Shown: positions 25,521 through 37,500 of the stretch, in pieces | How positions within the stretch are numbered: the stretch's first letter is position 1 | How the letters are laid out: each line of letters starts with the position of its first letter | NCBI RefSeq assembly: GCF_047511655.1 | Contig: NC_133390.1 | Span: 131,927,583 to 131,991,582, forward strand | Length of the DNA stretch: 64,000 nt | Direction of reading: 5' to 3' | From: Castor canadensis | Lineage: Eukaryota; Chordata; Mammalia; Rodentia; Castoridae | Program-made: the position numbers and the translations under genes | Notes under the pieces: generated by a model | What the model was told of the DNA's origin: nothing | What the model saw: only the letters and a program-made list of their open reading frames with translations | Databases searched by the model: none

Positions 25521-28500
25521 ATTACTATCATTTGTCTAGATTCTACATATGAGCAAAAACATGTGCTATTTGGCATATTTTTGTTGTTATTGGCACTGGG
25601 GTTTGAACTCAGGGCCTAACACTTGCTAGGCAGGTGCCCTAACACTTGAGCCACTCTGTCAACTCAATATTTGGCTTTTTGAGCTTGACTTACCTCGTTC
25701 AACCTGATGATCTTCAATTCCATCCATTTTCCTGCCAATGACATCATTTCATTCTTCGTTGCAGCTGAATTATAGAGGAATTTGGAGCCTGTGTTTTCTC
25801 CAGTCCTCATGGGTTGGGAACAGCAAAAAGACGCACCTTTTGTTCCAGAGCCATGTCTGCTGGCTGATGGCTCCTCTCTGGCCATGACATTTGCATTTGT
25901 AAAGTGGGGGCAGGAATTACAACTGAAATGACTCTTCCATGTCATACAAGGAGATGAGTGAATGTGTTGAAGCACAAATACTATCAAGTAATTAGTGAGG
26001 ATTATGATAGTATTCTTCAGTGAGCACTTACAATGGTCCAGTACTGTTTAAGTACCATGACTGAACTTTTTAATTGAAGGACTATAATTTGGTTAGGTAA
26101 GAATAATATTGTTAATTATTATTATTTCCAACATTTTTTAATGAAAAAATTGAAACAGTGCCTGTTCCATCTATCCATCACCTACACTTAACAGTGCTGG
26201 TTTTACTGTGTGGTGTTTCAATCCATCTGTCTATCTATCCCACCAAGGTTTTGGTGCATCTCAAAGTAAGTTGCAGATACCAGTTCACTTCTCCTAAGTA
26301 CTAGAGCATTGCACGTGCTTAACCGGAGACTAGTATGTGTTTATTTACCTGCATGAAGTGCACAAATGTGCCTTTGCTGGGTTTTGACCAATACGTACAC
26401 CTGTGTGTATAATACAATCCATCATTGCACCAGAAAGTTCTGTGGTCCTTCTCATTTAATCACCACTCCCTCCAAGCAACTGCTGATCTAACTTTTTTCT
26501 GAATATGTATTGTTTTTAATCCGGTCTTACAGATAAGAAGACAGACTCAGAGAGGTGGAATGGTTTGTCCAGGGACAAATGCTTGGTGTCAGGGGGAGCC
26601 ATGGCTTAGCGCTACGTCAGTAAGATCAGAGCCATGAACCCACATCACATGTTATGGAATCATCACATGAATGGGCCACCTCAGCAGGCAGTGCTGGGAT
26701 TGATGGATTCTGGGGTAGAGCCCTTCAAAATGGGCCACATCCGCATCTTCTGGGATTTAGCTCATTAGGGATGGTCACTAATGTGTGTCCTTCCTCAGGT
26801 GCTCAGGGCCTCTCACTCCTGGGTCTGCTAAACATTTCTGAAGAATTTTGTGTGGTGAAACGACAATTCCTTTGCCCAATACTATAGGGCCTGGCTCTTA
26901 AAAACACCTCTATCCTGGAAACCCACAAGAATCACCGCCATTTGCCATATGTGTAGGCAGACATGGACATGCACCCTGTCCCCCACCTCCCCGACCCACA
27001 CACCTTTAAAACTTGCTCCCACAGTATGGGTACAGCTCTTCTCCTGCTCTATGAGGACTGTGTCACCTCCTGTGATAGCTGCGCACTGAGTTTCTAAACC
27101 ATTGCCTGTGGGCAGACATTCCTGTGGCTTTCAGGTGCGAGCTATTCTGTGTCCTGGCATCTAAAACCGCTTCACTTGGCCTTGCCTCTGCAGTTGTAAA
27201 TCCACAGCATTAGTAGCTGCTGCTCCCAAGCACACCGTGCCCAAGGGCACTGTGAGGCTGGGGCTCAGCCTGGATTGTCTGTGCCCACCTCCCAGGAAGA
27301 GGACTATGTGACCTGAGCTTGAACCAACCCCTTTGTAGCTTTTCTCTGCCAGAGCCCCACATCCCAGGGCAGCAGCTGCTCCCCAGGCAGGGTGGCCAGG
27401 AACAGCTGCTCCTTCCCAGGATCTTCATGTCCCTCTTTCGGAAGACAGTCCTTCATATCTTACCTCAGGAGGGCAGATCCTAGAGACCCTTGGGGCTGCA
27501 CTTGTGGAGAAACCCCAGTGCCTTCCATGTAGGAAGGTTATGTGGGTCTGGTATCTTGATCAGCTTTCAAGATCACTGCCTGCTTGACTGGTGTTCACTC
27601 TCACTGTTGAGCCTGGAAATCTGGGCCTGGAATTTCCAAGCTGGAATGGACTTGGGGTCTGGATAGCTGACCCAGGCCCTGCAGCTGCTCTCAGGTCCTC
27701 TCAGCCTGTGTGGTGTTCCCTGAAACAGGAGAGAGCAGGTTGTAGATGCCAGGCTGAGGGTGTTTACCAAGCCTCTGAACCAGCACATGTCTCCTCTGAG
27801 GCTCACTCAGGAAGGTCTCAGCTTGAGTCCAAAGAAAGCATTTTAAGCCATTAGACCAGATTTTATCCCTCTCTGGCTAGCTCTGTGGCCTTGGGGCCCA
27901 TCCCTCTGGACCTCAGCGTTCTCATCTGTAAAATGAGGGTTTAGATGACACCAGTGCATTCAACTGTGGTGGACGTGGCCCAGCATCATGAAGCAAAGTG
28001 GCATAGAGTGCCTGTGCCATGGGCTGAGTAGCTTTTACTAATAATTTCTATGGTTGTTCCATCTGGGCTTTTTTTTTCCTATCAGGTGGGGAGTTATGCA
28101 CAGTGAAAAGCTCTGTCCAGAGGAGCAGAAGGGACATCAGGATCCCCAACTGTGCCTGCCTGAAAATCCTCAGTGGGAATCTAGAGGGATGGCTTTCACC
28201 CTGGCGTGATGGGCTGGGCATTGGGTGTTAACATGGAGGGTCTTAGGGGAAGTACAAGATGGGGTCTGGCCTGTGGGGGGAGAGGGGGCTGCCATACACC
28301 ACTTGCTGCAGCTGGGGTGGAGATAGGGGTAGGGGGACCTACAGCTTGGAACTATGTCTCTGAGACCTTTCTTCTATCCTGGGTCCTGGGTGTCTTCAAA
28401 TGTGGCCACTTAGGAAGGTTGCACAAGGGGCATGTTCCTTTGGGTTCAAGTGGTAGGAAGCAGGAAGTCACACTTAGGACAACATCTGGCTGGAGAAGGC

Positions 28501-31500
28501 TTTTGGGGAAGCTTGAGTTTTGAGAGGCAGAGGAAGGTAGCATGAGGGTGAAGGCTAGGAAGGGTGAAGGGGCCAGGAAAGGTGAGCATGTGGCCAGGGT
28601 AAGAACCAGACGATAGAGCTTGTGCTCCATGTCCACTCTCCCCTGGCTGTGTGTGACCCAGAGCCAGTCATCTCTCTGACCCTCAGTTTTCTCATTTGCA
28701 AAATGGAATCACACTTCTTTGACTATTGAGTAGGACATCCAGATTGGTGTCTGGGAAAGGAAAGGTCATTGAAAGACAGGTCAGTTGAAAGCAGGTCAGC
28801 AGCGGATTCCAGAGTCCAGGAATGGTAGGGCCTGTGGGGTGGGGGGCTATTTTCAGGGGTGAGGACATGTAGTGGGACTTTGCCTCATGAGAACCAGTGT
28901 GTCATCTAAAAGGCAGCACCTGTCTCACTATCCTGACCCATGCACCTTGCCCCCCCACCCCCCACTGTGATTACTTTAGTGAGGGAACTCCCCTATTAAG
29001 ACATGGGGCAGTTGAAGGAGGCTCATTAACTGACTGAGGTTGGTGAGTGGAGTGCTGTGCGTGATGACCCATGAGTAATACAAGAGTCTGCTGTCCTGCA
29101 GGGCAGAGCTGGTGTGTCCAGAGAACCCCAGGCGGGGATGAGGGGCTGGCAGCTCCTGCCTTGCATGCGATGCACAGACCTGGCTTCTCCATCTGCGGGA
29201 GGTGGTATCCTGGGCACTCAGAGTTACCTCTGAGTAACTTCGGTTGAGAAACTTGTTCTGGAATCCATTTCTTCAATCTAATAGAAACCCGTGTTACTTG
29301 GAACACATGACTCTAACACTTTTTCTTAAGAGTTTGGATCCAGATGTTGAAGCTGAGAAATGTTTTGAATTTTCTCATTTATAACTGCAGTTTTTGGAAT
29401 TTTCTATTTTAGAGTGGACGGATCTTTGGAATGCAGCAATAATGAGTGACAGTGTTTTTATGTCACAGGAAACCACTGAGGGGGGCCTTCCTGAGAATTC
29501 TCTGGGCAGATCCTGGCAGAGATTCAATTTGAGGAGTGCACACACAAGCAAACGCCTTCCTTATAGCTGGATGCCCGCCTTTGTGAACCTCCTCCTGCCA
29601 TGCAGGGGCTGTTTGGGTATCCAGATTGTGGGAAGTGAAGGGGTGCTGACCCAGGCAGGGAATGAGGAAAAGGTGGAGCTTGGGCTCCCTAGGGGAGGGG
29701 CACCGCCTCTGACTGGGCTGCTCTATGAACTTGTGAGAAGGTCAGAGCCTCATTGTTCCTGTTTTGTTTCTCTTCCTGCTTCCGTGGGCTCTAGTCTGCA
29801 GAGTTTGGGGTTTGCCTGACTCAACTTTTCTATAGGCTGTGCTGTGGCTACCTGCAGCCCTGTGAGGAATCCAGTCCTCATTAAGACAGAGTGGCAGGCA
29901 CACAGAGGTCAGAAGGTTGAACCTTCTTTCCTGCCTGGAAATGCACACCCTCCCCCTGGCTCATGGCCCTGTCTCCTGTCAGGGGCCACATTTTTATTCC
30001 CTTGCCCTTGCTCCCCTCCATGTCTTCTCTCTAGGGGGACACAACATGCCCAGTGCAGTGAGGTACCCATTGCAGTCCCTTGGGAAGGTAAATATGGATC
30101 ATAAGGGTCTCTGCCCCCTCCAGACCTCTGACCTCCTGAAATCAGTTGGCATCTTCTGTGTGTTACATCTCTGGCTTTGTCACCCTCATTCTGCTGCCTT
30201 GTACCCCATCAGAGCCATGCTCCCTGCTTCATGTGAGCAGGAGCTGACATGGATGAATTTGGTTCATATTCCTGTTTACTGCCCTGACTCCCAGAGAGCA
30301 TCAGGAACTGGGGTGAGGTGTTCATATAGCTGGAAAGTTCAGAATTGGGATTTGAGCTCAGTTTTGGCTCTGGCAGATGCGTGGAGAAATTGGAGTCTCA
30401 GGTCCTGTGCAGTCAGGTAAAGCTACATGTGGCCAGTATAGCTCTGTATCCAGGCCTTCCTTATCTCCACAGACCTTTCAGGGAACATGGGTCTTAGTGA
30501 TGCGTGCAGACAATGCGTCTTCTCACCGAAAGGACATCTTCAGATGGTTGTGGGCCCTGGAGGACTGGCAGCACACAGGAGGCACTGCCACCAGCTGGGG
30601 AGGAGCTGGTGCCAGGGAGCTCTGGGCCCACTGTGAAGGGACAGAGAGCTAGCTGTAGGAGAAGTTGGGCCAAAGGCTGTGGAGTTGTGGGAGAGTGTGA
30701 CAGGGTTGCTTGCTGTCTGGGAGGATCAGAGAGCTGGTGGTGCCAGGGGAGGGCTCGGGTTCAGGTGCTGGCTCCTCAAAATGGGCTACCTCCTGGCACT
30801 GCCTCACCTTTGTTCCTTTTCTTCACTCTCCCATCGCTGTCTACACCCCATCTGAACTTGGTGGCTAGAGTGGGTTGGGATGGGTAAGGGGCTTGAGAAT
30901 TCCTCATCAAGTTCTCTCTGAGAAGCCTGGAGAAGGGTTTCTGGGGAGCTGGCAAATGTGGTAGAGGATTCATTTGCTTCCTGTTTGGATCAACACAGTT
31001 CCATCGTCCCTTCTCATTCTGCTTGAACAGGCTTTGAGTGATAAAAGCCTTGACCAAGGTAGGAGGTAATGTGGGCTTGGGATTTAGTGACACTCACTCT
31101 AGTAGGGATTAAAGTAGTGATGTCAGGGTGGCGTGTGACTCAGTGGTAGAGCACTTGCCCAGCATGCCTGAGGTCCGGAGTTGGGTCCTGAGCATTGCAC
31201 AAAAACAAAACAGTGAAAAACTCCACCCTGCCCCTCCCAGCCTCACAAAATACAAAGCAGTGGTTTTCAGATATAGGCTGAGGGCTGGTGGGGTGGCTCA
31301 AGTGGTGGAGGACCTGCCTAGCAAGTATGAGGCCCTGAGTTCAAACCCCAATACTGACAGAAAAAAAAAAAAAGACAGACACAAGCTGTCTCAGAGGCCC
31401 CTAGAAGTTTTCTTAGGCCCTGTGAAATCAGTGGAACTGAGGAAGTAGTGCTGCTGAGTGTCCCTTGGGATTTGTATCTGTCATAATTAGCTGCAGAAGG

Positions 31501-34500
31501 AGGAATCACTGCAGCTCTTTTAAGCAGAAAGGGAGTCTCCACAGGGTGCTCACCAAGTCACTGGGAAGGGAAGGAGTAGACTCCAGACAGATATTCAGCC
31601 CCTACTTCTGGTAAATCTGAAGGAACTCAGGAAACCCCATAGGTGCTGCTGTGTTTGGTCCAAGGGCCAGAAAGCCACTGTTGCTGCAGCTTCTGCTGCC
31701 TCTTGGCACCCTCAGAGTCCATGAGACTCCAGAAAAGCAGTACAACTTGCAGCCCTCTAAGTGCAGCTACCTGCCTCAGCTTGGTTTAGTTGCAGAGCTC
31801 CTGATGCAAGGGCTTCATAAGAGGATGTGTCCTGGGAAAGCTGGAATGGATGCTGAGACAAAAATGCCATGGTGACCATGGGCAGGTAGAGTCTAGCAGG
31901 CAGGGGAGGATGAGGGATTGTGGAACCTGATCCTTGTTGATGCCTGTATGGGTGACTGGTAGAGAGTGAGGACCCCATCTGTGGCTTTCCTGGTCCCAGG
32001 CCACTCAGAATCATTCCTCTGTGCAAAGACCTTCTGCCACCACAAGCTGTTGAAGTTGGCTGTAGTTAATAGGCTCTGATCTTTAGAACTTCCAAATTCC
32101 ATCCAGTATGGGCTCCTCAGACATGGATTCATGGCAGGCCAGCCATGTCATGCTGCCTGTTTTCAAAAATGATAGTCTTCTATTTTGACATCACAAACTA
32201 ATTAGTTTTCTGGGCTTTATGAGTAACTTGTCTGACTTGGTGGGATTTGGAAATGGATGTAGTTTTGAACTTTCTAAAAGCATTCACTTTTCCCTGTGGT
32301 TGAAAATAAATAAGCCACAGTATGTTTGTCAAGCCCTACTCCAGGTTTCTGTATCCCCTGTGCCACCAGTTTGGTGTCTCTAAGGTCATTCTGAGTAAAT
32401 CCATTAGGCTGCAACAGCAAGGGCAAAACATGGGGAAATTCATGCAGGAAGTTCTGACCAAGGTGTAAGTCAGGAGTCATTCTGTGTCTAGGTTTTACTG
32501 TGAGTCCACAGGACATTCCAAATTAACACCTGCAGGAAAATGGGCAGGGAAAGGTTTGCTCTAGCAGACACAGTCACCCAGGTGACATCCAGAGGACATC
32601 AAAGGCTGGTGCAACTGCTCTCCTTGCGTCAATAGCAGCTTGGAGAAGCATGTGATTATTTTCAAAAGCAGTAGGTTCAGGTAACCCAGTGTGATGTTGG
32701 CAAATATTCAACAGTTTTCTCAGGGGAAAAAAAGAAAAAAAAAGCCCTAAATTGTAGCACTTGCCAATTATGGTATAAATACTTCCACCATGGCTGACTT
32801 TGAACTACTACTGCAACTCACTGAAGGAGGTGCTGGGAAGATAGTATGACTGAGGAGCCCACTCAATGCCACTGACCCCATGAGCCTCAGGAACCACCTC
32901 CCCTCTTCTGCCTTCTCCTAACAGCCATACCACAAAGAATGCCTGAGGCCCTCCCCTTAGATCCCCCTGAAACTATCCTTAAAGTTCACTTAAACTAATT
33001 TTTTCTTCATAAAGACAGTATTCATAGCCAAGCATGGTGGTGCCACATAGCAACTTGGGAGTCCGAGAAAGGAGGAAGTTCAAGGAAAGTCTAGACAAAA
33101 TTAGCAAGACCTTATCTCAAAAAAAAGGGGGGCTGGAAGTGTGATTCAAGTTGTAGAGTGCTTGTGAAGCCCTGGGTTCAATTCCCTGTCTGAAAAATAG
33201 CAATGGTAATAATAATAATAATAACAATGAGAGTTAATAATTTTTAATTCACTCCTTTTACTTACTAATTTACTCATTTAATAAATATTGCTAATACAAA
33301 TTTAAATTGTGAATTTGAAAGGAAGAGGAAAAGCAACTGCAATCCTTTTTTTATTGCAGTTCACATCCAGGCCGCAGTTCCTCTGCCATGAGTCTCTGAT
33401 GGCACTGTTCTGCATGAGCTCAGATGTAGGACTTCCAGGCTCTTCTGCACTCCTGGGCACAGGGTTGAGGGCAGAAAGCATACTCACCTATTCTCCTTGG
33501 GTATCACCAAAGCTACTGCGTGGTCACGCAACTCATTCTTGCACAGAGACACTAACCAAAGAACACTGGGACCCACACCAGGCCATGTACCCTTCTAACT
33601 GCAATTCCACAAAGCCTCCTCATTTGCACCAGGAGTAAACATACCCATTTCCCCTGAGAAAACTGTTGAATATTTGCCAACATCACGCTGGGTTACCTGA
33701 ACCTCCTGCTTTTGAAAATAATCACATGCTTCTCCAAGCTGCTATTGACGCAAGGAGAGCAGTTGCACCAGCCTTTGATGTCCTCTGGATGTCACCTGGG
33801 TGACTGTGTCTTCTAGAGCAAACCTTTCCCTGCCCATTTTCCTGCAGGTGTTAATTTGGAATGTCCTGTGGACTCACAGTAAAACCTAGACACAGAATGA
33901 CTCCTGACTTACGCCTTGGTCAGAACTTCCTGCATGAATTTCCCCATGTTTTGCCCTTGCTGTTGCAGCCTAATGGATTTACTCAGAATGACCTTAGAGA
34001 CACCAAACTGGTGGCACAGGGGACACAGAAACCTGGAGTAGGGCTTGGCAAACATACTGTGGCTTATTTATTTTCAACCACAGGGAAAAGTGAATGCTTT
34101 TAGAAAGTTCAAAACTACATCCATTTCCAAATCCCACCAAGGAGAGAACTTGGCTTGTGTGGCTTTTGGGAGATAAACAAGTCTGTTCAGCCAGGGGTGA
34201 ATGTTCTGCCAGGGCCCAGCTGCTTTCAGGGCTGGCTTCTAGGCTCTGGAGTTCTTAATGTGTTGGCACCTGGCTCTCGCAGTGATGGGAGCTGCACTTT
34301 GTGACTGGAAGGAAAAGAAGTTCTTTTCTGGAGGCAAGACTCCAGCCAAAGCCAAGTGCTCAGTTCTAAAAGGAAATCAGGCATTAATGAGCACAGAGCT
34401 CTTTCTGAGTCTGCTGGTTACTTCCATTCCACAGGGTGTCTTTAGTGGCTGAAGGCATGCTGGGCTCTGGTTAGAGAACAGAAAAATGTAGGATGTGAGA

Positions 34501-37500
34501 TTTGACCTGTGCATATCTGGAAGACACTCTGGAGCATGGGGTCTTGAGTGTGGAGCCCCATGGTCACCCCCCACCACACACACATTCTGATGACAAGAAG
34601 AAAGGCTCAACTTAACCCTCATAAATAAGTGGGCTTTTAGTAATTCTTTTGCTAATTTCCTTTTTTGAACAAGGGTCAGCCTTAGGCTCTTTAAAAAAAA
34701 AAATCTTTTTTTTTTTGGTGCTGAGGATTGAACCCAGAACCTTGTGCATGTGCTATCACGGAAATATACTCTTAGTGTAGTTCATCCTTAAAATTTATAG
34801 CAAAAAGTACACCACGGGGTGAGGTGAGTGGAAAACAAAGCAAAACAAACAAACAAAAAGTAACCAACCCAAGGACAAATGCTAATAAATAGCAAAAGCA
34901 TTTGCAGATGGCAAAAATCAGAAAGTCTGAGAAGCTTGACAATGGAAAGCAAGTTGTCCCAACATTGAGGTTTATGATAACTGGGTAAGAGCAAGGTCCT
35001 TGGAGCCCAGGCCTGGATTTGAATCTTTTTTTTTTATTCATATGTGCATACAATGTTTGGGTAATTTCTCCCCCGTTCCCCTTACCCCGTCCCCCCCTCG
35101 CTACTATTCTTCCCTTATCTCTAAATTTGTTGAAGAGAGAATATAAGCAATAATAGGAGGGACCAAGGGTTTTTGCTAGTTGAGCTAAGGATAGCTATAC
35201 AGGGAGTTGACTCACATTGATTTCCTATGCGTGTGTGTTACCTTCTAGGTTAATTCTTTTTGATCTAACCTTTTCTCTAGTTCCTGGTCCCCTTTTCCTA
35301 TTGGCCTCAGTTGCTTTTAAGGTATCTGCTTTAGTTTCTCTGTGTTGAGGGCAACAAATGCTATCTAGTTTTTTAGGTGTCTTACCTAGCCTCACCCCTC
35401 CCTTGTGTGCTCTCGCTTTATCATGTGCTCAAAGTCCAATCCCCTTGTTGTGTTTGCCCTTGATCTAATGTCCGCATATGAGGGAGAACATATGATTTTT
35501 GGTCTTTTGGGCCAGGCTAACCTCACTCAGAATGATGTTCTCCAATTCCATCCATTTACCAGTGAATGATAACATTTCGTTCTTCTTCATAGCTGCATAA
35601 AATTCCATTGTGTATAGATACCACATTTTCTTGATCCATTCATCAGTAGTGGTGCATCTTGGCTGTTTCCATAACTTGGCTACTGTGAATAGTGCTGCAA
35701 TAAACATGGGTGTGCAGGTGCCTCTGGAGTAACCTGTGTCACAGTCTTTTGGGTATATCCCCAAGAGTGGTACTGCTGGATCAAATGGTAGATCAATGCT
35801 TAGCTTTTTAAGTAGCCTCCATATTTTTTTCCAGAGTGGTTGTACTAGCTTACATTCCCACCAACAGTGTAAGAGGGTTCCTTTTTTTGGGGAGACTCTT
35901 GATTGCTGCTTCAATTTCATTTTGTGTTATAGATCTATTCAGGTGATTAATATCCTCTTGGTTCAATTTTGGATGATCATATGTATCTAGAAATCTGTCC
36001 ATTTCTTTAAGATTTTCAAATTTATTTGAATATATGTTCTCAAAGTAGTCTCTGATGATTTCCTGGACTTCCATGGTGTTTGTTGTTATCTCCCCTTTTT
36101 GCATTCCTGATTCTACTAATTTGGGTTCTTTCTCTCCTCATTTTAGTCAGGTTTGCCAGGGGTCTGTTGATCTTGTTTATTTTTTCAAAGAACCAACTTT
36201 TTGTTTCATTAATTCTTTGTATGGTTTTTTTTGGTTTCTATTTCATTGATTTCAGCCCTTATTTTTATTATTTCTCTCCTTCTCTTTGTTTTGGGATTTG
36301 CTTGTTCTTGTTTTTCTAGGAGTTTGAGATGTATCATTAGGTCATTGATTTGGGATCTTTCAGTCTTTTTAATATATCTGGATTTGAATCTTGCCTTAAC
36401 TCATTCAGTTGAATAGGTTTGAGAAAGTGGCTTAATTTTTCTGTGCCTCAGTTTCCTCACATGAAAAAAAAGGAGAGGAAAGGAAGCTCAGATCCCATAG
36501 GCTGCTTAATAGTTGAATGGTGCTATTGTGTGGAGTGTTCCCCAAAGGCCCATGAGTTTGAGGCTTGGTGACCAGCCTGTGGGAGGTTATGGTACTTTTA
36601 AGAGCTAAGTTCTTTAGGGTATTGGGGGCATGCCCCTGAAGGAGATATTGGGACTCTGGTTCTTTCTCATGGTGTATGTCTCTTGAATCTTGGCTACCAT
36701 GAGGTAAGCAGACTCCTCTACCACATACTCCCACTGTGAGGTACTCATAGTGTTTTTGGCCACCACAGGCCCCAAACAGTAGGACCAAGCAACCATGGAC
36801 TGAAACTTCTGAAACTATGAGCCAGAATAAACACTTTTCCTTTGTTAAGTTGATTATCTAAGGTATTTTGTCATAGCTATAGAAAGCTGGCTGACACAAA
36901 TGGCTTTTTCCATGTGAAGGATCTGTAATAGTCCTGGGTACAGGATACTTGCTCTGTTACCGTTGTCATGCCAGGGGAGGGAACTGGAAACTGGGGATGG
37001 AGTGAAGGAAAGCAGGAGGAGAGACCTTGGGAGAGAATCAGACCCTTGGGGCTGAGGAGATCAGATATAATGGGTCAAAGGTGGCCTTGGCTATTGTAGA
37101 GAGAAGGTTCCTTGTGCTCCCAGTGAGAGGCAAGTGCAAAGAAGGTCGGGTGGCACATTACATGTGACCAGTGTTCAGAGTGGAGCTGCCTTCCCCTTGG
37201 CTCTCTGAACCCCAGGCTCCCCCAGGCTGGCAGCAGCTCTGCCTGTGGGGACCCTATGTCCTCCTCATATCCATTCCTGTTGTTGGCACTGGCCACCAGG
37301 CACAGAGCAGGCAGGCTGTGCAGGTGATTGCTGCATGCAAGGCCTCTGCACACATTGTGTCACACTCTGTGCTGTGACTTATGTAAAACAAACATTTTCC
37401 TGGGGCAGAGGCATATAACCTGCCATCTCTGCTGTAGAGCTCCCAACTCTCATTCTTAGCCTGTCATTCTCTGCAGTGATTATAGCTGCTGTATATGAGG

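Noticed and set aside
29394..30887. Several overlapping frames of 90-167 codons in intron 2.
   Set aside because: No recognisable protein similarity, no splice-site support and no consistent frame; they fit chance in moderately GC-rich intron.
31275..31375. tRNA-like sequences with box A and box B similarity here and at many other positions.
   Set aside because: Poly(A)-tailed, dispersed and diverged; these are tRNA-derived SINEs, not functional tRNA genes.
32274..34103. Two matching 80-codon open frames (32516-32274 minus and 33861-34103 plus) that look like a conserved protein.
   Set aside because: They are the same DNA in the two arms of the inverted repeat, so their similarity is not evidence of selection. 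The few arm differences are not clearly biased to silent sites (at least three change the residue), and no protein family is recognised.
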